This document shows positions 56,300 to 64,000 of a stretch of DNA of 64,000 nucleotides, piece after piece (position 1 is the first letter of the stretch; every line of letters starts with the position of its first letter). The translations under genes were made by a program, and so were the position numbers. The DNA is from Acidobacteriota bacterium (lineage in GTDB: Bacteria; Acidobacteriota; Blastocatellia; Pyrinomonadales; Pyrinomonadaceae). The notes beneath the pieces are model-generated. The model did no database searches. It was not told where the DNA came from and saw only the letters and a program-made list of their open reading frames with translations. The stretch spans positions 1 through 64,000 of the forward strand of contig JAIVJM010000002.1 of assembly GCA_020199995.1 (NCBI GenBank), in the 5' to 3' direction.

Positions 56300-56779
56300 T
56301 CAGCCGCTGAAGACCTTGCGGTAGGCCGCGTACAAGTCCGAGAGACGGTCGGCGGAGGCCGGGTCGCTTCTGGCGAGCAGCGTGATGATCTCGTCGCGCT
56401 GCGCAAAGAGCGGCTCGACGCCGTTTCTCTGCGCCGCCGTAAACGACGAAGACTCGCCCCGGTCGGCCTCGGCCCGCAGCTCAGTGAAGAACTGGCTCGC
56501 GGCCTGTCGCGACGGCTCGTAGTCGCCGCGCCGCGCGTCTATCACCGCCGACGAGATCGTGTTCTGGAGGCGCGCGAGTCCCAGTTGCTGCTCGGTCTTC
56601 GCGAGTTTGTCCGCGCTCTCGCGCGCCTTGAGCCACGTGGGCACGAAGCCCAGCAGGAGGCCCGCCAGCAGCACGACGGCGTAAATTCCGACGCGACGCG
56701 CGAGCGGCGTTGACTTAACGACCGGCTCGGGCCTCGGCTGCACGTCTCTGGCCCGCACACTTTCTTCTTCTTCGCTCAT
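56300..56779 (-). CDS. Hypothetical membrane-anchored protein
   Basis: MSEEEESVRARDVQPRPEPVVKSTPLARRVGIYAVVLLAGLLLGFVPTWLKARESADKLAKTEQQL... Confidence 0.75.
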   Translation of the reverse strand: MSEEEESVRARDVQPRPEPVVKSTPLARRVGIYAVVLLAGLLLGFVPTWLKARESADKLAKTEQQLGLARLQNTISSAVIDARRGDYEPSRQAASQFFTELRAEADRGESSSFTAAQRNGVEPLFAQRDEIITLLARSDPASADRLSDLYAAYRKVFSG

Positions 56780-56892
56780 AAATACTCCTTCGGAGAGTGT
56801 TGACCTCCGCGACCGGCGATGGGCGGTATGCCCTCTAGCGGCGCGAGTCAACGGATGCGCCATTCTATCCCAATGCCCGTGTCGGAAGAATT

Positions 56893-57390
56893 TCAGACGG
56901 GCTCGACTTTGATGCCGTACTGCCCGAGCAGCGAGAGGTCGAGCGTCCATTCGTGGTTGCTGCGCCGGTGCCACAGCTCGAAGCAGGCTTCGAGGTAGAG
57001 CTCGGCGTCCGCCGCCGACCAGCCGTTGACGCGCGCCAGATGCCTGAGCGCCTCGGCGCGACGCCCGCGCACGCCCGCGAGCCCGATGTGCTTCACCTCG
57101 TGGCACGCCGGGCAGAGCGCGACGAGCCGTTCGAGTCGCTGGACGTGGTGCTCGTCGTCGTAAGAGAAGACCTCGTGGCACTCGACCGGCCAGCGCGGCC
57201 CCCGCCCGCCGCACATCTCGCAACGGCGGCCCGCGCGCTCCGAGACGATTCTTTTGAGGCGCTCCCACTCAGCCGCCGTGACGTGCGAGCGGACGTTGGT
57301 GTACCACGACGTGCGCGGAATCAACTCGACCGTCAGCAACTCTCGCGAAGGCATCCCTTTCTCCGGCGGCGGTATCGGTTCCCCTCTCAC
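56893..57390 (-). CDS. HNH-type nuclease domain protein
   Basis: RRCEMCGGRGPRWPVECHEVFSYDDEHHVQRLERLVALCPACHEVKHIGLAGVRG. Confidence 0.78.
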   Translation of the reverse strand: MRGEPIPPPEKGMPSRELLTVELIPRTSWYTNVRSHVTAAEWERLKRIVSERAGRRCEMCGGRGPRWPVECHEVFSYDDEHHVQRLERLVALCPACHEVKHIGLAGVRGRRAEALRHLARVNGWSAADAELYLEACFELWHRRSNHEWTLDLSLLGQYGIKVEPV

Positions 57391-57941
57391 TTCCCCGCGG
57401 CTGACGACGACAACACGGCTTTGAGCAGGACATAGACGGCCAGCACGTCGCGCGCGGCGCGGTGGTTCCCGCCCTCGACGCCGTAGCGCGCGCAGGCGTC
57501 AGTGAGCGTCAGAGACTTTTTCATCCCCAGCGCCTGCTTGACGAGCTGGAGGGCGCAGCGCCAGCCGCGCTCTTCGGAGCGCTGGCGGAAGCGCGCGCAC
57601 GTCGCGGCCAGAGCGCGGCGGTCGAAGGCCGCGTTGTAGGCGATGAGGAGCTTGCCTTCGACGATGGGCGCGAGCCGCGCCCACACCTCGGGCCAGTGCG
57701 GCGCCGACGCGAACTCCGCGCGTGCGAAACGCTTGTGCTTTGAGGGGACGGGGAGCGGGTTGAAGGTCGGACGCACGAGCGTGTCGAAAATGATCTCGCC
57801 CCGCGAGTCGCACAAAGCGACCTCGATGATCTCGATGTGCGGCCCCGCACCGATTGTCTCGGTATCAATGATGAGCGCGCGCTCGTTGAACTCGTGCGAG
57901 TGGAGCTGCGGCGTGTAGAACTGTTTCGTCGTGTAAAGCAT
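57387..57941 (-). CDS. DEDDh 3'-5' exonuclease (DnaQ-like)
   Basis: ALIIDTETIGAGPHIEIIEVALCD; LLIAYNAAFDRRAL; GGNHRAARDVLAV. Confidence 0.9.
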   Translation of the reverse strand: MLYTTKQFYTPQLHSHEFNERALIIDTETIGAGPHIEIIEVALCDSRGEIIFDTLVRPTFNPLPVPSKHKRFARAEFASAPHWPEVWARLAPIVEGKLLIAYNAAFDRRALAATCARFRQRSEERGWRCALQLVKQALGMKKSLTLTDACARYGVEGGNHRAARDVLAVYVLLKAVLSSSAAGK

Positions 57942-57982
57942 CAGTCCCCTCGGCGGTAGGCGACTCGTCGGCTTTCAAATTT

Positions 57983-58177
57983 GCCACACAGACACCGCAG
58001 GCACGGAGAAAAGAAAAGGAAGGAAGAAGATTGTTAGAGGGAGGGTTGTGTTGTTCCTCTAACCTTCTGCTTCCGTCAACTCTCGCATTCTTCCCTCAAC
58101 GCTCCCTTAACACAACCTCTCTTCTATTCCTTTTCAAAATCTCTGTGCCTGCGGTGTCTCCGTGGCTATTTCTTTTC
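57983..58177. repeat. Imperfect inverted repeat GCCACACAGACACCGCAGGCACGGAG / CTCTGTGCCTGCGGTGTCTCCGTGGC
   Basis: Read directly; arms flank a pyrimidine/purine-rich interior. Confidence 0.75.
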
Positions 58178-61100
58178 ACGGCTTCGGCAGCTCGATGGGC
58201 TTGCCGGTCATCAGCGTCGGCGCGTCGAAGCGGCGGAGCGTCTCGTTGAATTGGGGCACTGACTCGCCGAGGAATTTGTTGACGGCGGCGATCTTCGTGT
58301 CGAACTCCTTTTGCAGCTCGACGTAGAGCTCGCGCTGCGGGAGTGTGGGCGCGGCGTTCGTCGAATCAATCGTGAAGAAGAGGCCGCCGATGCGGTCAAC
58401 GAGCTGCGCCTTCCCCTCGAAGCCGAGCCCGCCGTCGGGCTGCGCGAGGCGGTTCTGCAATTCCTCGACCTGCTTCTTCTGCGCCGCGAGTTTATCAGAC
58501 AAGTCCTTCGGCACTTCGGCCAGACGATCCTTGACGGTCTTTTCGACGAACTCGATCTGCGTCTTGAGACTGTCGAGCGTGCGCAGCGCCGTGTTCGTCG
58601 CCGTCTGCATGTCGCGCAAACGAAGCGACATCTCCAACTGCTGCTGAAGGTCGCTCGCCGCGACCGTGATGGTCGGGTCGAGCCGCACCTCGACGCGCGA
58701 CTCGAAGCTCTTGTCGCCGACCAAGAGTTTTACCATGTACATCCCGGGCAGAACCTGTGGCCCGCGCGGGCCGCCCGTGAACTGCGTCTCCTCGTCCGTG
58801 GGCGGACGCCGCACCTTCGGGCCGCCGTAGCGCAGATTCCAAGAGACGCGGTTGATCCCCTTCTCCTTCGCGACGTTCTCCAGCTCGGCCACGAGCTTCC
58901 CCTTGTCGTCGAGAATCTGCACCTTGAGCTTCGTCTTCTCGTCCGGCTTCTCCCTGAGGTAATAGCTGACGAGCGCGCCGTAGGGCGGGTTCGCGCCCGT
59001 GAAGACTTTGTCGCCGATGCCGTAGCGCGTGAAGCGCGACGTGTAGCGAAGCGCGGGCCGGGGGTCGAAGAGCACGATCTCGCGACCAGCAGCAGCCTCG
59101 GGCGTCAACTGCTGGACGGGCGCGGCGTCGTCGAGAATCCAGATGCTGCGCCCGTGCGTGGCGAGTATCAAGTCGTTCTCGCGCGGGTGGACGAGGATGT
59201 CGTGGACGGCGACGTGCGGGAGGTTCTTGAGGCCCAGACTCGTCCAGTTGCCCCCGCCCGTGTACGAGACGTAGAGCCCCAGTTCTGTCCCCGCGTAGAG
59301 CAGCTTCGGGTTCCGTGGGTCTTCGCGCACGACCCAGACGTAAGCCTTCGAGGGGAGGTTGCCCGCGATGTTCTGCCACGTCCGCCCGGCGTCCGTCGTC
59401 TTGTAGAGGTAGGGGCGGAAGTCGTCGAGCATGTGGCGGTCGAAGGAGGCGTAGACGAGCGAGGGCTCGACGCGCGAGGGCTCGACATGCGAGACGGGCG
59501 AGTTGGGCGCGAGCCCCGCGAAGTTCTTCGTGAGGTTCGTCCAGTTTTTGCCGCCGTCGGTGGTCAACTGCACCTGCCCGTCGTCAGTGCCCGCCCAGAT
59601 CGTGCCGGGCTTCAAGGGCGATTCGGCGAGGCTGATGACCGTCGTGTGATACTCCGCGCCCGTGTTCTCGAAGGCGACGGGGCCGCCCGCCTGCCCTTGC
59701 TTCTCGCGGTCGTTGGTCGTCAGGTCGGGGCTGATGGTCGCCCACGTCCTGCCGAAGTCAGTTGACCTGAAGACGACGTTGCCGCCGAGGTAGACCGTGT
59801 TCTTGTCGTGCGGCGAGAGGACGACGGGCGAGTTCCAGTTGAAGCGGTACTTCGCGCCCGAGGCGGGGCCGCCGTCGTCGCCCATGTAGGGAACGATGAG
59901 CTGCTGCTCGCGCGTCCGCATGTCGGTGCGGACAAGGTTTCCGCCCTGCGACTCCGAAAGGTAAAGCTCGGGGTCGTCGGGGTGATTTAACATGTAGAAG
60001 CCGTCGCCGAAAGAGACCATCCGCCAGTCGTCGTTGAGAATCCCGGCGGGCTCGCGCGTGCGCGACGGCCCCGTCCATGAGCCGTTGTCCTGCAACCCGC
60101 CCATCACGTAATAGAAGGGCTGCCGGTTGTCGGCGTGAATCTGGTAGAACTGTCCCAACGGCATGTTGTTGACGTACTCCCAACTCTCGCCCGCGTCATA
60201 CGAGACGGCGACGCCGCCGTCCTGCCCCTGCCACATCCTTCGCGGGTCCTGCGGGTCAATCCACAGCGCGTGATAATCAATGTGCGTGCGGCCCGTAATC
60301 GAGCGAAAGCTGCGGCCCCCGTCAATCGAGACGAAGAGCGTGGAGGCCACGGCGTAGACGCGGTTCTCGTTCGAGGGGTCAACCCTCAAGTCCGTGTAGT
60401 AGAAGCCGCGCGAGACGATGTTGGTCTGCTTCGAGACGTTGCGCCAAGTCTCGCCGCGGTCGTCCGAGCGGTAGAGCGTCCCGTCCTTGGCCTCCATGAT
60501 CGCGTAGACGACCGAAGAATTCGACGGCGCGACCTTGACGCCGATCCGGCCCGCGAGTTTCGGCAAGCCCTTCTCCAGCTTCTTCCACGTTCGCCCGCCG
60601 TCGGTCGAGCGGAAGACGCCCCCGCGCTCACTCCCCGAAGTGTGTGTCCACGGCGTGCGCCGGAACTTCCACACGGCGGCGTAGAGGATGTTCGGGTTCG
60701 AGGGGTCAATGTCCATGTCGGCGACGCCGTGCTCGGCGTCAACGTAGAGAGTCTTCGTCCACGTCCGCCCGCCGTCGGTCGTCATAAAGACGCCGCGCTC
60801 CTCGTTCGGGCCGAAGGCATGGCCGAGCGCGCCGACGTAGACGATGTCGGGGTTGCGCGGGTTGACGAGGATGCGCGAGACGCGCTCCGTGTCGCGCAGT
60901 CCCATGTGCTGCCACGACTTCCCGCCGTCGGTGGACTTGTAGACGCCGTCGCCGAACGAGACCGAATTACGCACGTTCGACTCGCCCGTGCCGACCCAGA
61001 TGACTTCGGGGTTGCCCGGCTCCAAAGCTACGTCGCCGATTGAGATCGTGCCCTGCCGCTCGAAGATCGGTGTCCAGCGCACGCCGCCGTTGGTCGTCTT

Positions 61101-61415
61101 CCAGAGTCCGCCCGAGGCTGTCGCGACATAGACGAGGTTCGGGTTGCCCGCGACGCCCTCGACATCAGCCGTCCGCCCGCCCATGTTGGCCGGGCCGATC
61201 TGCCGCCACTCCAGACGCTCGAATGATTTCATTTCGAGCGAAGCGTCCTCGATGCTCTCCGGCGTCGGCGTCGGCTGCTGCGCCGAGGGCGTCGGCGTCG
61301 GCTGCTGTGCGGTCGGTGTTGCCGGCTGCTGCGCCGTGGAGACGGACGAGAAACTCCACAGCGCGGCGAGAAAGGCCGCCGCCGCGCGCAAGAAGGGGGA
61401 CTTGCCTTTGGGCAT
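58176..61415 (-). CDS. Secreted BNR/VPS10 (sortilin-like) repeat protein
   Basis: 1079 aa; signal peptide; repeated SxDGGxTW blades (STDGGKSWQHM, TTDGGRTWTKT, STDGGRTWKKL, TTDAGRTWQNI). Confidence 0.93.
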   Translation of the reverse strand: MPKGKSPFLRAAAAFLAALWSFSSVSTAQQPATPTAQQPTPTPSAQQPTPTPESIEDASLEMKSFERLEWRQIGPANMGGRTADVEGVAGNPNLVYVATASGGLWKTTNGGVRWTPIFERQGTISIGDVALEPGNPEVIWVGTGESNVRNSVSFGDGVYKSTDGGKSWQHMGLRDTERVSRILVNPRNPDIVYVGALGHAFGPNEERGVFMTTDGGRTWTKTLYVDAEHGVADMDIDPSNPNILYAAVWKFRRTPWTHTSGSERGGVFRSTDGGRTWKKLEKGLPKLAGRIGVKVAPSNSSVVYAIMEAKDGTLYRSDDRGETWRNVSKQTNIVSRGFYYTDLRVDPSNENRVYAVASTLFVSIDGGRSFRSITGRTHIDYHALWIDPQDPRRMWQGQDGGVAVSYDAGESWEYVNNMPLGQFYQIHADNRQPFYYVMGGLQDNGSWTGPSRTREPAGILNDDWRMVSFGDGFYMLNHPDDPELYLSESQGGNLVRTDMRTREQQLIVPYMGDDGGPASGAKYRFNWNSPVVLSPHDKNTVYLGGNVVFRSTDFGRTWATISPDLTTNDREKQGQAGGPVAFENTGAEYHTTVISLAESPLKPGTIWAGTDDGQVQLTTDGGKNWTNLTKNFAGLAPNSPVSHVEPSRVEPSLVYASFDRHMLDDFRPYLYKTTDAGRTWQNIAGNLPSKAYVWVVREDPRNPKLLYAGTELGLYVSYTGGGNWTSLGLKNLPHVAVHDILVHPRENDLILATHGRSIWILDDAAPVQQLTPEAAAGREIVLFDPRPALRYTSRFTRYGIGDKVFTGANPPYGALVSYYLREKPDEKTKLKVQILDDKGKLVAELENVAKEKGINRVSWNLRYGGPKVRRPPTDEETQFTGGPRGPQVLPGMYMVKLLVGDKSFESRVEVRLDPTITVAASDLQQQLEMSLRLRDMQTATNTALRTLDSLKTQIEFVEKTVKDRLAEVPKDLSDKLAAQKKQVEELQNRLAQPDGGLGFEGKAQLVDRIGGLFFTIDSTNAAPTLPQRELYVELQKEFDTKIAAVNKFLGESVPQFNETLRRFDAPTLMTGKPIELPKP

Positions 61416-61581
61416 TCTTGTAGACTCCGTGAAGGAATTTTTCGGTCTCTAAGACGTGGTGCGAGCAGGATAAACCAACACTCCGCCGAACGTCCATCGG
61501 CGGGCGGAACCTTAAGCGAAGCGAGGCGCGGGGTTGACACACGCGCCGCCGTAAGGAAAAACTTCCGCCAGATGAAACACA

Positions 61582-61658
61582 GGCCGCAAGCCCGACCGTC
61601 AGCGAGGGCGTCTCCAGATGGGAGAAGAACGCCCTCGCTGACGGTCGGGCTTGCGGCC
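61582..61658. repeat. 30-bp perfect inverted repeat in a divergent intergenic region
   Basis: ggccgcaagcccgaccgtcagcgagggcgt (61582-61611) / acgccctcgctgacggtcgggcttgcggcc (61629-61658). Confidence 0.97.
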
Positions 61659-61668
61659 CGAATTTGCG

Positions 61669-62823
61669 ATGTCACCGAGACGCTTCGTCACCAGACTGTC
61701 CGTGGCCCTCTTGGCCATGGTGCTGTCACTCGTCTTCTTCGAGGTCGCTTTACGAGGCTACGACGCGGCGCGCAAGTTTTTAGCGCCCGACACCGCAGCG
61801 CAGTCGCCGCCCGTGCCCCTCCACCTCGCCAACGACTCGCCGGTTCTTTACGCGCTCAACCCCGAGCACCCCGACATCAGTTCACAGGGCCTGCGCGACG
61901 ACGAGGCAATCATTCCGAAGTCCGCGGGGACATTCCGAATCCTCGTGCTCGGCGACTCGGTCGCCTACGGGAGTTCAGTGCCGAGGGGCGACACTTTTTC
62001 CAACCGCCTTGAGCGCCGCCTGCGCGAGCAGACGGGGGCGGTCGAAGTGATTAACGCGGGGGTGATGGGCTACACTCCCTACAACGAGCTTCAATACTAT
62101 CTGAGCGGGGGCAAAGAGTTCGGGGCCGATCTTGTCGTCATCGCCTTCTGCATGAACGACGTAGCCAACCCGAGGCTCCACTGGGGCGACGCGCCCGGGG
62201 TGAAGATTCCGCCCGAGGCGATACCGAATCAGGAATACGACCGCGAACACGTCCTCCCCAGAGTCCGCGAGCTGGAAGAAGAAAAGGCGCGTCCCCAAAG
62301 TCCCGGCGCGGGCGCAGCCCGCTTGCTCAGACACTCACGCCTGTACAGAGCTTTGGGGCCGTCCGTCGAACGCGTCCTCCGCGGGAAGCCCAAAAACTTT
62401 GCCGACACGGGTGCGCGCGTGCCCACCTACATCACGGGCGAGGACACGCTCGGCATCGAGGTCTTGCTCGACCGAAACACGCCCGAGTGGCGCTGGCTCG
62501 CGTCCATCTACGACCGCCTCAACGAAGCGGTGCGCGGGAACGGCGCGACGATGGTGATCGCCGTCTTCCCGCTCGTCTACCAGTTGGACGAAGGCTACCC
62601 CTTCTTCCCGCAGGAGCGGATCAGTGAATACTGCCGCGAGCGCTCCATCCCCTGCCTCGACCTGCTTCCCGTCTTCAAGAGTCAACGTAAGGAGGACATC
62701 TTCGTCCTCGACAAGGAAGGGCACGACGACATCTGGCATCTGACCGATGCCGGCCACGCGCTGAGCGCGGAAGAGATTCAAAAATTCCTGCGAGAGCAAG
62801 GACTGCTGCCGGTCGAGAAGTGA
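61669..62823 (+). CDS. SGNH/GDSL-type hydrolase, membrane anchored
   Basis: LVLGDSVAYGSSVPRGDTFSNRLERRL; VINAGVMGYTPYNELQYYL; DDIWHLTDAGHALSAEEIQ. Confidence 0.88.
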   Translation: MSPRRFVTRLSVALLAMVLSLVFFEVALRGYDAARKFLAPDTAAQSPPVPLHLANDSPVLYALNPEHPDISSQGLRDDEAIIPKSAGTFRILVLGDSVAYGSSVPRGDTFSNRLERRLREQTGAVEVINAGVMGYTPYNELQYYLSGGKEFGADLVVIAFCMNDVANPRLHWGDAPGVKIPPEAIPNQEYDREHVLPRVRELEEEKARPQSPGAGAARLLRHSRLYRALGPSVERVLRGKPKNFADTGARVPTYITGEDTLGIEVLLDRNTPEWRWLASIYDRLNEAVRGNGATMVIAVFPLVYQLDEGYPFFPQERISEYCRERSIPCLDLLPVFKSQRKEDIFVLDKEGHDDIWHLTDAGHALSAEEIQKFLREQGLLPVEK

Positions 62824-64000
62824 TTCCGGGACGAAAGACTTTGGGACAAACAAACACCCCCCATCGCACGCGCGGGCGCGTCTTCAAGCTCATCCTGCTC
62901 GCGGCGGTTCTCTTCTCCGCGGTCGGTCTGACGCTCTTCTTTGTCTACCGCAAGCTCACGGAGAAGCCGCCGCCGACCGTCGCGGGCTGGCGCGCGACCG
63001 TCAGGACGCTCGCGGGCGACGGCGCGCCCGGCGCGCATGACGACGCGTCGGCGGCGCGGGCGCGCTTCGGCGAGCCGTTCGGCATCGCGTTGGGCCGGGA
63101 CGGCACCATCTACGTCGCGGATGCGGGCGAGTCGAACCGGATTCGGAAGATCACGCCGGGGGGAGCGGTCGAGACGCTGGCGGGCGGCGCGGAAGGCTAC
63201 GCGGACGGCGCGGGGGCGGCAGCCCGCTTCGACACGCCCTCGGCGCTCGCCGCCGACGGCGAAGGCAACCTCTACGTCGCCGACACGGGCAACCACCGTG
63301 TCCGCAAGGTGACGCCCGAAGGCGTGGTGACGACCGTGGCGGGTGAAGGCACGGCGGGCTACAGAGACGGCCCCGCGCACGCCGCGCAGTTCAATGCCCC
63401 CGTCGGCGTCGCGGTGGACAAAGAGGGGCGCGTCTATGTCGCCGATACCTACAACGACCGCATCCGCCTCATCACGAAAGAGGGCGAAGTCAAAACGGTG
63501 GCCGGCGCGGGCTCGCCCGGCTATGCGGACGGCGACGCGCTCTCCGCCGCGCTCTTCGACACGCCCTGCGCCGTGGCCGCCGGCGACGCCGGAGAAATCC
63601 TCATCGCCGACACGGGCAACGACCGACTGCGCAAGCTCACGAAGGACGGACAGGTCGTCACGCTTCACATGAGCGTGCCGGAGAACGCGCCGGAGGGCGC
63701 GCCGGGAGGCGCGACGCCCGATGAAATCTCGCGCCCCGTCGGGCTCGCCGTGACGCATGACGGATTTCTCTACGTCACCGAACTCGACCGCGGGCGCGTG
63801 CGGCAGGTCGCGCCCGACGGGACGGCGCGCGTCATCGCCGGGCGCGGCTCAGGGTTTGCCGACGGCGACGGGGCTGAGGAGGCCCGCTTCAACCAGCCCG
63901 CCGGGATCGCCGTCGAGCCACGCAGCGGCGCGCTCCTCGTCGCCGACAGCGCCAACTATCTCGTGCGTCGTGTGTCGCCCGTCGAACAGGACAAAGGGGA
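62820..64000 (+). CDS. Membrane-anchored NHL-repeat beta-propeller protein, truncated by window edge
   Basis: GTG start overlapping previous stop (GTGA): VIPGRKTLGQTNTPHRTRGRVFKLILLAAVLFSAVGLTLFFVYR...VRTLAGDGAPGAHDD...LYVADTGNHRVRKVTPEGVVTTVAGEG. Confidence 0.88.
   Translation, partial: MIPGRKTLGQTNTPHRTRGRVFKLILLAAVLFSAVGLTLFFVYRKLTEKPPPTVAGWRATVRTLAGDGAPGAHDDASAARARFGEPFGIALGRDGTIYVADAGESNRIRKITPGGAVETLAGGAEGYADGAGAAARFDTPSALAADGEGNLYVADTGNHRVRKVTPEGVVTTVAGEGTAGYRDGPAHAAQFNAPVGVAVDKEGRVYVADTYNDRIRLITKEGEVKTVAGAGSPGYADGDALSAALFDTPCAVAAGDAGEILIADTGNDRLRKLTKDGQVVTLHMSVPENAPEGAPGGATPDEISRPVGLAVTHDGFLYVTELDRGRVRQVAPDGTARVIAGRGSGFADGDGAEEARFNQPAGIAVEPRSGALLVADSANYLVRRVSPVEQDKG

Noticed and set aside
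56893-57390. HNH protein as a restriction or homing endonuclease
   Set aside because: No methyltransferase, intron/intein or specificity subunit nearby; neighbour is a DnaQ-like exonuclease.

Overview
High-GC (apparently Acidobacteriota/Blastocatellia-like, by inference only) chromosomal window, gene-dense and mostly coded on the minus strand. About 43 protein-coding loci can be supported. No rRNA, tRNA, CRISPR array, prophage or intact transposase was recognised. Main content: (1) a DNA-repair/housekeeping stretch (XPB-like DExH helicase, SSB, RNase Z, 3-methyladenine glycosylase, YceH, UvsE); (2) a large patatin-like protein with a TRAFs-binding/DUF4071-like N-terminus; (3) a co-directional envelope locus at 10.3-20.4 kb: DUF1175/YfaT-like protein, thioester-containing alpha-2-macroglobulin, membrane protein, secreted protein, and a penicillin-binding transpeptidase fused to a SpoIID domain plus a metallopeptidase-like module. 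This is my best candidate for an unusual system; (4) an ECF sigma/anti-sigma/HEAT-repeat locus; (5) a cyclic beta-1,2-glucan synthase (2977 aa) followed by YihY and an ABC exporter (NdvB/NdvA-like); (6) several families of long, often perfect intergenic inverted repeats, some overlapping stop codons; (7) about seven genes disrupted by frameshifts or internal deletions, although the two giant ORFs are intact. Gene names rest on reading motifs by eye; no database search was run.
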